In this document: positions 1 through 8,393 of the stretch, piece after piece
Numbering within the stretch: position 1 is the stretch's first letter
Layout of the letters: each line of letters starts with the position of its first letter
Source of the DNA: Vicinamibacteraceae bacterium
Lineage (GTDB): Bacteria > Planctomycetota > Phycisphaerae > Phycisphaerales > UBA5793
Assembly (NCBI GenBank): GCA_011525805.1
Contig: WYBR01000040.1
Location: 1-64,000, forward strand
Length of the DNA stretch: 64,000 nucleotides
Direction: 5' to 3'
Notes under the pieces: model-generated
Told to the model about the DNA's origin: nothing
Database searches by the model: none
Seen by the model: only the letters and a program-made list of their open reading frames with translations
Position numbers and translations under genes: made by a program

Positions 1-32
1 GCCGGCGCCTCAGCCGGCGCGGGAGAGCCACG

Positions 33-1547
33 ATGGCGTATGACCTCGATCGCAGCGACGCCGAGAGATTCTCCCTCCTGATGCGCTCCGGCCACGGGCT
101 GATCGTGATGGAGACGCACGAAGAGCGGCGGGGGGTGCGCCTGGTCATGGAGGCCGCCGCGTCGATCGAGCAGCGCTGCTGGGCCTGGTCGCTGGTGCGC
201 GGCCTCGTGCCGCTCGACCGGCGCGAAGGGCAAATGGCCTCGGGGACGAACGATCCGACCGCGGCGCTGCTTCACCTCATCTCGCTCACGGACCGCTGGG
301 TGGCGATCATGGCCGACCTCCAGCGGCACCTGGATGATCCCAAGGTCATCCGCGCCGCCCGCGAAGCCGCCGAGCAGGCGCACCGCAACGGGAGCACGCT
401 CGTGCTGCTCGGTCCGGCGATGGAACTGCCGGCCGAACTCCAGCGTCTCGCGTTTCCCTTTCCCCTCACCCTTCCCGACACCGCTTTCTTTGAGAAACTC
501 GTCAAGCGCGTCTACCGCGAAGTCCTCGCCGACAACCAGCAGATCGAGCATGAACTCAAGCGCGAAGACTTCACGCGCCTCACCGAATCGCTCATCGGCC
601 TCACCGAGATCGAGGCGGAGCGCATCATCCGCCAGGTCATCCTCGAGGACGGCCGCCTCGATGCGCGCGACGTCGATCGCGTCCGCAACGCGAAGCGGGC
701 CACGATCGCCTCGCACGGGCAACTCGAAGTGCTGCCCGTCGCGGACAATCTCGATTCGCTCGGCGGGCACGATCGGCTCAAGGACTGGCTGCGCAAGCGC
801 CGGGCGGCAATGTCGAGCAAGGGGCGCGAGTTCGGCATCGAGCCGCCGCGCGGCGTGCTGCTCCTCGGCGTGCCGGGCTGCGGCAAGAGCTTCTGCGCGC
901 GCCTCGTCGCCGGCGAGTGGCGAAGGCCGCTGCTGCGCCTGGACGTCGGCGGCCTCTACAACCGCTTCATCGGCAACACCGAGCACAACCTCCGTGAGGC
1001 GCTGCGACAGGCCGACAGCATGGCCCCCTGCGTCCTGTGGATCGACGAGATCGAGAAGGCCTTCGCCAGCGAAGGCGGCGGCGACGCCGACGGCGGCGTC
1101 AGCCAGCGCCTCTTCGGCACCATGCTCACCTGGATGAACGATCGGCGCAGCGACGTCTTCATTATCGCCACCGCCAACCAGGTGCATCGCCTGCCGACCG
1201 AACTGCTGCGCAAGGGCCGCTTCGATGAGATCTTCTTCATCGACCTGCCGCCTCCTGAAGCGAGGCAGCGGATCTTCGAGATTCACCTCTCCAAGCGCGG
1301 CCGGATGCCGCAGGCGTTCGACATTGAAACGCTCGCGGCGCTGACGGAGGGCTTCAGCGGCGCGGAGATCGAGCAACTCATCGTCGATGCGCTCCACGGC
1401 GCGTTCAGCGCCAACGAGCAACTCGCGACGCACCACGTCGTCGAGGCCGTCGGACGGACCAAACCGATGGCGGTGACGATGGCCGAACGCATCGCCTCGA
1501 TGCGCCAGTGGGCGGAATCTCGCTGCACCATGTCGCACGGGGATTGA
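33..1547 (+). CDS. AAA+ family ATPase (Ycf46-like)
   Basis: A 504-residue ATPase whose substrate is unknown. Residues 1-230 are a mostly helical region without a recognised enzyme motif. The C-terminal half is a classic AAA module: Walker A GVPGCGKS at 279-286, Walker B VLWIDEIEK at 334-342, and the arginine-finger stretch LLRKGRFDE followed by the lid. The layout (non-catalytic N-terminal region plus one AAA module) fits Ycf46-like proteins, whose cellular role is poorly defined. The start follows a GGGAGAG-type ribosome site 5 bases upstream. It is transcribed towards coaB, with a short repeat between the two genes. Confidence 0.85.
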   Translation: MAYDLDRSDAERFSLLMRSGHGLIVMETHEERRGVRLVMEAAASIEQRCWAWSLVRGLVPLDRREGQMASGTNDPTAALLHLISLTDRWVAIMADLQRHLDDPKVIRAAREAAEQAHRNGSTLVLLGPAMELPAELQRLAFPFPLTLPDTAFFEKLVKRVYREVLADNQQIEHELKREDFTRLTESLIGLTEIEAERIIRQVILEDGRLDARDVDRVRNAKRATIASHGQLEVLPVADNLDSLGGHDRLKDWLRKRRAAMSSKGREFGIEPPRGVLLLGVPGCGKSFCARLVAGEWRRPLLRLDVGGLYNRFIGNTEHNLREALRQADSMAPCVLWIDEIEKAFASEGGGDADGGVSQRLFGTMLTWMNDRRSDVFIIATANQVHRLPTELLRKGRFDEIFFIDLPPPEARQRIFEIHLSKRGRMPQAFDIETLAALTEGFSGAEIEQLIVDALHGAFSANEQLATHHVVEAVGRTKPMAVTMAERIASMRQWAESRCTMSHGD

Positions 1548-1580
1548 GGGGGGCATCAAGGGGTTGAGGGACCGAGTGGT

Positions 1581-1618
1581 CGTTTAGCCGCGACCCGGAG
1601 GCTCTGCGCAGGGGAGCG
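1581..1618 (+). repeat. Intergenic repeat family A, copy 1
   Basis: A 38-base unit whose core is TTTAGCCGCGACCCG, then AGGCTCTGCGCAGGGGAGCG. Near-identical copies lie at 9462-9499 (+), 50493-50526 (-) and 54891-54926 (+). This copy sits in the gap between the AAA ATPase gene and coaB, which face each other. Confidence 0.8.
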
Positions 1619-1671
1619 AGCCGGCAGAAGTTCGCCGGTCGGATGGAATGTTGCGGAGCCGCAAGCGGCAC

Positions 1672-2328
1672 TCACATCCGCATCACCCGATCGATCAGCC
1701 AGGCGGCGAACATCGGCTTGGAAAGCCGCCCCGGCGAATCCCGCCTTCCGTCCGCGCGCATCAGAAATCCGTCGATCTCATCGGCGTCCATCGTTTCGAG
1801 AGGGTTGGCGACGATGGCGTCGAGTTCTTTGCGCTTCAACTTTTCGCCGGCGGCGTGGGCGAGCGATGCGGCGGGTTCGAGGGCGAAGCCGATCACCTTC
1901 TGCCCGGGCGTGCGGCGAGCCGCGCAGGCGGCGACGAGATCGGGAGTCGCCTCCATCTGGATGGTCAGCCCTTCGGCGTCGCGACGGAGTTTGCCCGCGG
2001 CCGCGGGCTGCTTCGGTCGGTAGTCCGCGACCGCCGCAGCCATGATGAGCACCTGCGCCTGCGCCGGCCAGAGATCGGCGAGCAGCGCTTCGAGATCGGC
2101 GCAGGAACGAAACGGTTCGATGCGCATGCGATCGGGCAGAACGGGCGGCGCGACGGTGTTGGGCCCGAGCGCAAGGATGACATCCAGTCCGACGGCGTGA
2201 GCGGCCCGCGCCAACTCCACGCCCAACCGCCCGGACGAGCGATTGCCGATGAAGCGGACCGCGTCGATCGGCTCGTAGGTGGGCCCCGCGGTGATGAGCA
2301 CGGTGGCGGGCGTGGGCAGGCTGGGCAT
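1672..2328 (-). CDS. coaB: Phosphopantothenate-cysteine ligase, CoaB domain only
   Basis: Second step of coenzyme A synthesis from phosphopantothenate: it joins 4'-phosphopantothenate to cysteine using a nucleotide triphosphate. The 218-residue protein begins with the hallmark CoaB signature TAGPTYEPIDAVRFIGNRSS near residues 13-32 and contains the AAAVADYRP motif. Most bacteria fuse CoaB to the flavin-dependent decarboxylase CoaC (about 400 residues in total). Here only the ligase half is present, so CoaC must be encoded elsewhere if the pathway is complete. It lies downstream of nrdJ on the same strand but is separated from it by a terminator-like hairpin. Confidence 0.85.
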   Translation of the reverse strand: MPSLPTPATVLITAGPTYEPIDAVRFIGNRSSGRLGVELARAAHAVGLDVILALGPNTVAPPVLPDRMRIEPFRSCADLEALLADLWPAQAQVLIMAAAVADYRPKQPAAAGKLRRDAEGLTIQMEATPDLVAACAARRTPGQKVIGFALEPAASLAHAAGEKLKRKELDAIVANPLETMDADEIDGFLMRADGRRDSPGRLSKPMFAAWLIDRVMRM

Positions 2329-2750
2329 GGGAGACTCTATGCCGCCGTCGCTGGGGCCGGGCCGCGCGGCCGGAGTGGACGCGGCGGCGGCGGGCGACTA
2401 CGAATCCCGCTGGTGGAAATGAAAAACCCTGCAGCGGTGGTGGGGGCCACTGCAGGGCGGGTGTCGGGGGGCCGAAGATCCCGGAGGATGGGACGCCCCT
2501 CCAACGGTGAAGAAATCCGGGGATGCGGCGCGAGGCGGTCGGGCCTCGCGGAGATCGACTCCGCCATCGAGGTCGCTCTCCGCGACCGGTTCTGAGTCAC
2601 TCCCTGCTCAGGCCGGCAAACGGTTCGGGGTCCATCCACTCGCCGTCGGACAGTTCTGGCCTCCTTTCAGCCGCATCCCGGTTTCCGGCCGGCGAATCCC
2701 TGGCGCTGCCGCGCCGCATCGCCGGCCGTACGTCGCTGCGCACTGCTCGC
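2329..2750. other. Gap between coaB and nrdJ
   Basis: A 422-base gap. It holds the terminator-like hairpin at 2422-2457 and otherwise no gene I can support. A 100-codon minus-strand open frame crosses it, but its proline/arginine-rich product runs straight through the hairpin and looks like chance. Confidence 0.6.
2422..2457 (-). terminator. Rho-independent terminator downstream of nrdJ
   Basis: Read on the minus strand, the perfect 8-bp stem CCCTGCAG/CTGCAGGG (2457-2450 with 2434-2427) is followed at once by TTTTT (2426-2422). It is about 290 bases after the nrdJ stop and about 95 bases before the coaB start, so it would isolate coaB from nrdJ transcription. Confidence 0.75.
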
Positions 2751-5700
2751 TCAACTGCATCCCATGCTGTTGCCGCAGTTCATGCACTTGTAACAGGTTC
2801 CGTTGCGCACCGTCAGCGCGCCGCACACGTCGCACACCGGCGCGTCGCCCATCAGCTCGCCCATCGCCCGGTCGAGAACGGTCCGCGACCGCGTGCGCGT
2901 CTCGGTCATGGTGATGGAGGTGTGCTCCCGATCGACGACGGCGCCGAGGCGAGGCTCCTCGCCGTTGCGGGCCGGCTCCCCGTGGCGCGGGCCGTGCGCG
3001 GGGGATGGAGGCGCCTCGCGCACGACGACCTCGGCGACTGGCCGCGGCGCCGGAGCGATGTCATCCCCGCCGCGCTGCGGCGCCGCCTGGCTGCGATAGC
3101 CGGAGATGAACTGGATGCCCATCCAGCGGAAGATGTAATCGACGAGGCTCTTGGCGAAGGGGATGTCGGCATTGGTCGTCATCCCCGCCGGCTCGAAGCG
3201 CTGGTGGGTGAACTTCCCCACGAGGCTCTCGAGCGGCACGCCATACTGCAGCGCCACGCTGATCGCCGTGCCCAGCGAGTCCATCAGCCCGCCGATCGTC
3301 GAGCCTTCCTTGCTCATGGTGAGGAAGAGTTCGCCGGGCATGCCGTCGTCGTAGAGGCCGACGGTGAGATACCCCTCGTGCCCGGCCACGTTGAACTTGT
3401 GCGTCAGGCTGCGTCGCGTGTCGGCGAGGCGCCGGCGCAGCGGCCGCTCGACGATGCGCTCGACGATCTTCTCGACGGTGCGCACACTGTCCCCGTCAGG
3501 GGCCGCAGCAATCGCCGCGACTGCGGAAACGTCTTGGGCAACCTCTTTTTTTGCGGATTCGAGGTCCATTTCATCCTCCTCGCCATCATCCATCGCCTCG
3601 ACGGCGGCGTCGCTCTTGGTGTTCAGCGGCTGGCTGAGTTTGCACCCGTCGCGGTACAGGGCGTTGGCCTTGAGGCCCAGTTCCCAACTCAGCCGGTAGC
3701 ACGCGGCGATGTCCTCTGCCGTCGCGTCCTTAGGCAGGTTGATCGTCTTGCTGATCGCGCCGGAAATGAAGGGCTGGCTCGCGGCCATCATCCGGATGTG
3801 CCCCTGCGGCGCGATGAATCGCGTGCCCTTCTTTCCGCAGGGGTTGGCGCAGTCGAAGACGGGCAGGTGCACATCCTTGAGGTGCGGCGCCCCCTCGACC
3901 GTCTGCGTGCCGCAGATCGTCTCGTTGAGCGATTCGATCTGCGCGGCGCTCAGTCCAATCTCGCGCAGGAGGCTGAAGGAGGAGTTGCCGCGGGCCTTCT
4001 CGACGTCCACGCCGAGTTGCCGCAGCAAGTCTTCGCGGATCGACCAGGCGCTGAAGGCAAAGCCGATCTCAAAGACCGAGCCGAGTTGGGCTTCAACGGC
4101 GTCGAGATCGTCCTCGGTGAAGCCCTTCCTGCCGAGGAACTCCTTAAACGTGCCGCCCTCAGACCCCGGCATCGGAACATTCAGGCTCAGCGACCCCATC
4201 ACGTAGCGGATGATGTCGCGCACCTGCTGCTCGCGGTAGCCCAGGGTCTCGAGGGCGGGTCGGAGCGAGTTGTTGGCGATCTTGAAGTAGCCCCCGCCGG
4301 CGAGTTTCTTGAACTTTACCAGTGCGAAGTCCGGCTCGACGCCGGTCGTGTCGCAGTCCATGAGCAGGCCGATCGTCCCCGTCGGGGCGATGACCGTCAC
4401 CTGCGCGTTGCGATAGCCGTGCTTCTCGCCGAGGTGCAGCGCCTCGTCCCACGCCCGCATGGCGCGGGCGAGCAGGTTGCCGGCGCTGGCGAAGCGGTCG
4501 CCGGCTCGCCGCGTCGCGCTGTGGTCGATGGGCACGGGCGCGATGCGCAGGCTCTCGTACTGCCCGCTGCCGCGGCCGACGCCGTGCGCCGCCCGGCGGT
4601 GATTGCGCATGACGCGGAGCATCGGCTCGCGGTTCTTCGCGAAGCCGGGGAACGGGCCGAGTTGACCCGCCATCTCCGCGCTCACCGCGTACGAGCGGCC
4701 GGTGAGGACCGCCGTCAGGCAGCCGCACAGGGCCCGCGCCTCTTCGCTGTCATAAGGAATGCCCGCCTGCATGAGCATGGCGCCGATGTTGGCAAAGCCC
4801 AATCCCAGCGTGCGGAAGTCGTAACTGAGCCGCGCGATCTCCTCGCTCGGGAACGCGGCCATGAGGACGCTGATCTCCAGCACGATCGTCCAGAGTCGGA
4901 TGGCGTGCTCATAACCTTCGACGTCGAAAGTTGCGCTCTTCGCGTCGTAGAAGCGCAGGAGGTTGATCGATGCGAGGTTGCACGCCGTGTTATCGAGGAA
5001 CATGTATTCGGAGCACGGGTTGCTTGCGTTGATGCGCCCGCTGTTCGGACAAGTGTGCCAGGCGTTGATCGTCGAGTCAAACTGCACGCCGGGGTCGGCA
5101 CAGCGCCAGGCTGCGTAGCAGATCTCATCCCACAACTTCTGCGACTCGATCGAGTGATGCACATCGCCCGTCGTGCGCTGATAGAGGTTCCACGGCTCGC
5201 CCTTGTCCAGCGCATCGAAGAATGCATCGGGGATGCGCACCGAGTTGTTGCTATTCTGCCCGCTGACGGTGTAGTACGCCTCGCCGTTGAAGTCGTAATC
5301 GAGTTTCAGGCCCAGGTCCGCGGCGATCTGCTGCTGGTCCTTGGGCAGCGTCTTGAGCCCTTCGACCATCGCGGCGACCTTGAGTTCCTCGCGCACCTTC
5401 CAGTTGACGAAGGCCTCGATGTCGGGGTGGTCGAGGTCGAGGCAGACCATCTTGGCGGCGCGGCGGGTGGTGCCGCCGCTCTTGATCGCCGCCGCGGCGC
5501 GGTCGCCGATCTTGAGCCAGGACATGAGTCCGCTGCTCGTACCGCCGCCGCTGAGGGGCTCGCCCTCGCCGCGCAGGCTGGAGAAGTTGGTGCCCGTGCC
5601 CGAGCCGTACTTGAACAGCCGCGCCTCGCGCACCCACAGGTCCATGATCCCGCCGGAGTTGACGAGGTCATCGCTCACGCTCTGAATAAAGCACGCGTGC

Positions 5701-6338
5701 GGCTGAGGGTGGGTGTAGGCGTCGTCGGCGAGTTTCACTTCGCCGGTGTTGGGATCGACGATGAAGTGCCCCTGCGCCGGGCCGGTGATGCCGTAGGCCC
5801 AGTTCAGGCCGGTGTTGAACCACTGCGGGCTGTTGGGCGCGGCCATCTGGTGGAGCATCATGTGGCAGAGTTCGTCGTAGAACGCCTGGGCGTCCTCGGC
5901 CGTGTCGAAGTAGCCGTGCGTCTCCCCCCAGTGCCGCCAGCACCCGGCGAGGCGGTGAATGACCTGCCGCGCAGACTTCTCGGGGCCGGTCGTCTGCTCT
6001 GACGAGCCGCGCCCGTGAGGAAGCGGGTTGCTTGCGCTCGACGAGCCGCGCCCGTGAGGAAGCGGGTTGCCTCGCTCATCCTCCGCCGCGCCTCCGAAAG
6101 AACCCGCTCCCTCACGGTCGCGGCTCGTATCCGCATCCTGCGGCACGCCCGCCTTGCGGAAGTACTTGCTCACCATGATGTCGGTCGCCAGTTGCGACCA
6201 CGACTCGGGAACCTCGGCGTCCTTCATCTCGAAGACGACGGACCCGTCGGAGTTGCTGATGCGCGAAGTCCTCTTGGACCACTTGACGGTCGAGAAGACG
6301 TCGGTGCCTGCTTTGGTGAATCGTCGGTTGATCTTCAT
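2751..6338 (-). CDS. nrdJ: Adenosylcobalamin-dependent (class II) ribonucleotide reductase
   Basis: Reduces ribonucleotides to deoxyribonucleotides using adenosylcobalamin to make the thiyl radical, so it works with or without oxygen. About 1195 residues. Visible marks are the early redox cysteine in PHACFIQSVSDD, the active-site NPCSEY with its Cys and Glu, and a C-terminal cysteine-rich tail (CDVCG ... CYKCMNCG) typical of the long NrdJ form. I start at MKINRRFTKAG (6338), preceded by GGAAGG; the frame stays open further upstream but has no better start. Oddity: between about residues 71 and 125 there is an insert with the peptide NPLPHGRGSS twice, encoded by repeats at 6001-6128. No cobalamin riboswitch is evident in the 105-base upstream gap. 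Confidence 0.95.
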   Translation of the reverse strand: MKINRRFTKAGTDVFSTVKWSKRTSRISNSDGSVVFEMKDAEVPESWSQLATDIMVSKYFRKAGVPQDADTSRDREGAGSFGGAAEDERGNPLPHGRGSSSASNPLPHGRGSSEQTTGPEKSARQVIHRLAGCWRHWGETHGYFDTAEDAQAFYDELCHMMLHQMAAPNSPQWFNTGLNWAYGITGPAQGHFIVDPNTGEVKLADDAYTHPQPHACFIQSVSDDLVNSGGIMDLWVREARLFKYGSGTGTNFSSLRGEGEPLSGGGTSSGLMSWLKIGDRAAAAIKSGGTTRRAAKMVCLDLDHPDIEAFVNWKVREELKVAAMVEGLKTLPKDQQQIAADLGLKLDYDFNGEAYYTVSGQNSNNSVRIPDAFFDALDKGEPWNLYQRTTGDVHHSIESQKLWDEICYAAWRCADPGVQFDSTINAWHTCPNSGRINASNPCSEYMFLDNTACNLASINLLRFYDAKSATFDVEGYEHAIRLWTIVLEISVLMAAFPSEEIARLSYDFRTLGLGFANIGAMLMQAGIPYDSEEARALCGCLTAVLTGRSYAVSAEMAGQLGPFPGFAKNREPMLRVMRNHRRAAHGVGRGSGQYESLRIAPVPIDHSATRRAGDRFASAGNLLARAMRAWDEALHLGEKHGYRNAQVTVIAPTGTIGLLMDCDTTGVEPDFALVKFKKLAGGGYFKIANNSLRPALETLGYREQQVRDIIRYVMGSLSLNVPMPGSEGGTFKEFLGRKGFTEDDLDAVEAQLGSVFEIGFAFSAWSIREDLLRQLGVDVEKARGNSSFSLLREIGLSAAQIESLNETICGTQTVEGAPHLKDVHLPVFDCANPCGKKGTRFIAPQGHIRMMAASQPFISGAISKTINLPKDATAEDIAACYRLSWELGLKANALYRDGCKLSQPLNTKSDAAVEAMDDGEEDEMDLESAKKEVAQDVSAVAAIAAAPDGDSVRTVEKIVERIVERPLRRRLADTRRSLTHKFNVAGHEGYLTVGLYDDGMPGELFLTMSKEGSTIGGLMDSLGTAISVALQYGVPLESLVGKFTHQRFEPAGMTTNADIPFAKSLVDYIFRWMGIQFISGYRSQAAPQRGGDDIAPAPRPVAEVVVREAPPSPAHGPRHGEPARNGEEPRLGAVVDREHTSITMTETRTRSRTVLDRAMGELMGDAPVCDVCGALTVRNGTCYKCMNCGNSMGCS
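6001..6031. repeat. Repeat family B, direct copy 1 (inside nrdJ)
   Basis: A 31-base unit starting GACGAGCCGCGCCCGTGAGG, repeated exactly at 6040-6070. Read on the coding strand it gives NPLPHGRGSS in frame. Confidence 0.85.
6040..6070. repeat. Repeat family B, direct copy 2 (inside nrdJ)
   Basis: Identical to 6001-6031, 39 bases further on. The 39-base period keeps the nrdJ frame. Confidence 0.85.
6101..6128. repeat. Repeat family B, inverted copy (inside nrdJ)
   Basis: The reverse complement matches the direct copies over 28 bases with two mismatches, so the three units could fold as a large hairpin. On the coding strand it contributes the peptide SRDREGAGS. Confidence 0.8.
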
Positions 6339-6443
6339 GGGGCCTTCCGTGCTGCCTGCGTGCGGACAAACGTCGGTTGACAATGGACTTTTATTTGGAT
6401 TCCTTGTTCGTGACCATGCCAATCACTGGGATCCTTAGTAGGC

Positions 6444-7289
6444 TCAACGTGCAGACCTGTAATTAGGTCGCGTGAGCAAGAATACATGAGGAATGGGGGA
6501 ATCACGAAAGTCGGATTCAAAAACAGAATCGACAACGCCCTTTGCAGGATTGGTGATTCTCAATCTGACGCTTCGCTCTAGTGTCTTTCGAAAGGGAACC
6601 GCTGGCGCGATTCGGGTTCGCTCTCGATCGAAAAACGTCCCTCGCCTTGCTGTTGCGTAGATAGCATCATCGATGTGGGCGGCAGTATCGAAGTCTCGGA
6701 ATCTGAACGGAACAACTTGCAGCAGCAAGAAGCTCTGATCAGTCACGTCAGCCAATCGTCGGATGGCGGCCGTTCTGCTTACGCGAAATGTCTTACAGAT
6801 CGAGTGAAGGGATGCCATCATATTGTTCGGATCGAACTGCGATCGCACGGGTTCCATTGGCATGAGAAGCTCGGCTGCAATCAGACTCGCAAGTCGCTCT
6901 TCCACTTTGGTTTCGCTACGACTGGTTGACAAGCCGCGGAATAATCGTCCCGCAATGGGTTCAAGAAGTTCCTCTTGCAGCACCCAGTGGCCAAGTTCAT
7001 GTGCGAGCGTGAACCTCTCTCTTGTCCTGTTGAGAGTTGATCGAAGTACAATGCATGCAGCACCAGATGCGTCACGCTCGATCATCCCTTCAAATGCGCA
7101 GTCATTGCGATGCTCAATGGAAATGCCTTTAGCCTTCGCCATTGCAAGCAAATTAGTCGCTCCGGCAGCCTCCGTGCGTACACACGCGTGCTTTCGTACG
7201 GCTCGAGCGCACGCGTCGAGCTCATCGTTCGCGTTCTGAGATTGAACGAATCGCTCTGCGAGAGATTGCATCGGGTGTGGTAGAGTCAT
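6444..7289 (-). CDS. ImmA/IrrE-family metallo-endopeptidase
   Basis: A 281-residue protein of the family that cleaves XRE-type repressors (ImmA of ICEBs1, IrrE of Deinococcus). The zinc site is explicit: HELGH at residues 97-101 in FTLAHELGHW, with a downstream glutamate-rich helix (EERLASLIAAELLMP) supplying the likely third ligand. Residues 190-281 form an extension of unknown role. Its ATG overlaps the stop of the XRE gene by 4 bases, so the pair is co-translated; the obvious model is that it relieves repression by cutting its partner (inference). Base composition is lower than that of its neighbours: 6541-6600 has 28 G/C of 60. Confidence 0.85.
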   Translation of the reverse strand: MTLPHPMQSLAERFVQSQNANDELDACARAVRKHACVRTEAAGATNLLAMAKAKGISIEHRNDCAFEGMIERDASGAACIVLRSTLNRTRERFTLAHELGHWVLQEELLEPIAGRLFRGLSTSRSETKVEERLASLIAAELLMPMEPVRSQFDPNNMMASLHSICKTFRVSRTAAIRRLADVTDQSFLLLQVVPFRFRDFDTAAHIDDAIYATARRGTFFDRERTRIAPAVPFRKTLERSVRLRITNPAKGVVDSVFESDFRDSPIPHVFLLTRPNYRSAR

Positions 7290-7792
7290 GGATGTTCGAA
7301 GTATCCGCTCTTTAGAAGCCGATGGTACACGTGGCCCATGTCAGTGATGGTTCGTGGCAGCCCTGTCCTTGCCGCGATTGCCATGGTGCTGCCGGGTCTC
7401 TGGGATCGCGCGAGCCCCATGACATGCTCAAGAAAGGGCTGACGGTGGCTCCATGGGAACTTGTCGTCACTGAGGATGAACTCCCAAGCGAGCTTTCGAA
7501 GTGAAAGGCGTTGCTCGTCCGAGTTGGCGGGATGAACGAGAGAGGGTCCGCTCAAGAGCCAATCCGCGCCAAGGCCGAAGAAGGTCATGAACTGGTGCAG
7601 GATGATGGAGTTCTTCTGAAAGCCGTATGTCCCTTCCTCGATAGCCGTTCGCAGCTTGGTCGGCTCGATACCAGTTCTGGCGCACACCTCACCGAACCCC
7701 ACACCAGCATCTTGAAGAAGTGCATTGACTTTCGCACGAAAGTCCTCATTCCACGAACTGAGCTCACTGCCGTTGCCTTCATCAAACGTCAT
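7286..7792 (-). CDS. XRE-family helix-turn-helix regulator, partner of ImmA/IrrE protein
   Basis: A 168-residue protein with a divergent HTH in its first 80 residues (FGEVCARTGIEPTKLRTAIE, then a second helical stretch ending FFGLGADWLLSGP, a common ending of XRE domains in phage-like repressors). The C-terminal half has no known motif and could carry the peptidase cleavage site. I start at MTFDEGNGSE because GGCGGAGG lies 10-11 bases upstream; the open frame extends further but without a ribosome site. It overlaps the peptidase gene by ATGA. Role by context: repressor of a small mobile or stress-responsive cassette. Confidence 0.7.
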   Translation of the reverse strand: MTFDEGNGSELSSWNEDFRAKVNALLQDAGVGFGEVCARTGIEPTKLRTAIEEGTYGFQKNSIILHQFMTFFGLGADWLLSGPSLVHPANSDEQRLSLRKLAWEFILSDDKFPWSHRQPFLEHVMGLARSQRPGSTMAIAARTGLPRTITDMGHVYHRLLKSGYFEHP

Positions 7793-8172
7793 GATTACGA
7801 TCAACCTCCGCCACAACACCTGAAGAGGAATTGTGGCAAAAGATGGACTTGGCGCGCCGTGGCAAGGCATCGTCGCTCGACGATCGCGATACCCTCGCGC
7901 CGCTCTGAACATCGGGCCACCGTAGCACCGAATTGAATGTCATCACCCACGCCCTGCATGAGATTCTCCTTCTCTTTCAGTCTTGAGGAATGTGAGTCAC
8001 TCGATTGCTCTGCTTGCGTCATCAAGTTCCAGGTGTGTTGCTGTTTGCCGTGCTTTCGATCTCCATTGACTACGGGACGTGAACCTTGACTCACCCATTC
8101 ACTAGTCATGTGGGAAGATAACTTCGTAGTAGCGCCGATGTGCATTCTACACCATCGTCGATTCTTTGCCGC
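7793..8172. other. Gap between XRE gene and small basic protein gene
   Basis: A 380-base AT-richer gap. The only candidate inside is the short minus-strand frame at 7801-7959. I could not find a convincing -35/-10 pair for the XRE gene. Confidence 0.5.
7801..7959 (-). CDS. Possible 52-residue small protein upstream of XRE gene
   Basis: ATG at 7959 is preceded by GAGAAGGAGAATCTC, a strong ribosome site at good spacing, and the frame runs 52 codons, ending 8 bases before the XRE start. The product begins MQGVGDDIQFGATVARC and ends in RCCGGG. I recognise no family. The last codons are simply the XRE ribosome site read in frame, so it could be a chance frame or a short leader controlling the downstream genes by translational coupling. 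Confidence 0.25.
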   Translation of the reverse strand: MQGVGDDIQFGATVARCSERREGIAIVERRCLATARQVHLLPQFLFRCCGGG

Positions 8173-8316
8173 CTACTTCGTGCGACAGTTCGATCGCGTC
8201 TGCGAGAGGGCGGATCCGGCCGCCGACTTGGCTGCAGCTGTTGACTTCGGGTTCCTGAGAGCCCTCGACGCTCTCGATGCGACACGACACGATGTTTGCT
8301 TGCGGTTCCTTGACAT
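8173..8316 (-). CDS. Small basic conserved protein, 47 residues
   Basis: ATG at 8316 follows AAGGAG 6-7 bases upstream and the frame ends at TAG. The product is rich in Arg, Ser, Ala and Lys; its core reads VASRASRALRNPKS then KSAAGSALSQT. From memory this matches a widespread family of 45-60-residue hypothetical proteins with the pattern VASKASKxL...KSAAGSALSQ, often near mobile or regulatory genes; function unknown, nucleic-acid binding plausible from charge. It is the first gene on the minus strand ahead of the XRE/ImmA pair. Confidence 0.65.
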   Translation of the reverse strand: MSRNRKQTSCRVASRASRALRNPKSTAAAKSAAGSALSQTRSNCRTK

Positions 8317-8393
8317 GTCTTACTCCTTGTCAATGCGTGTTAGACTGGGCTAGCGGAACGCGGCTCGATTGATGTGGTTGCTGAGTTGCCGCA

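Noticed and set aside
2523-6002. 1159-codon plus-strand open frame
   Set aside because: It lies opposite nrdJ; the product is low-complexity (His/Arg/Ala/Val) and has no motif. High-GC coding sequence commonly leaves the antisense frame open.
6001-6128. Possible CRISPR array
   Set aside because: Only two direct copies 39 bases apart and one inverted, in a coding region, without regular spacers or cas genes.
6339-6443. Cobalamin riboswitch upstream of nrdJ
   Set aside because: The gap is 105 bases, too short for the full element, and no B12-box-like sequence is seen. NrdR-box pairs were also not found.
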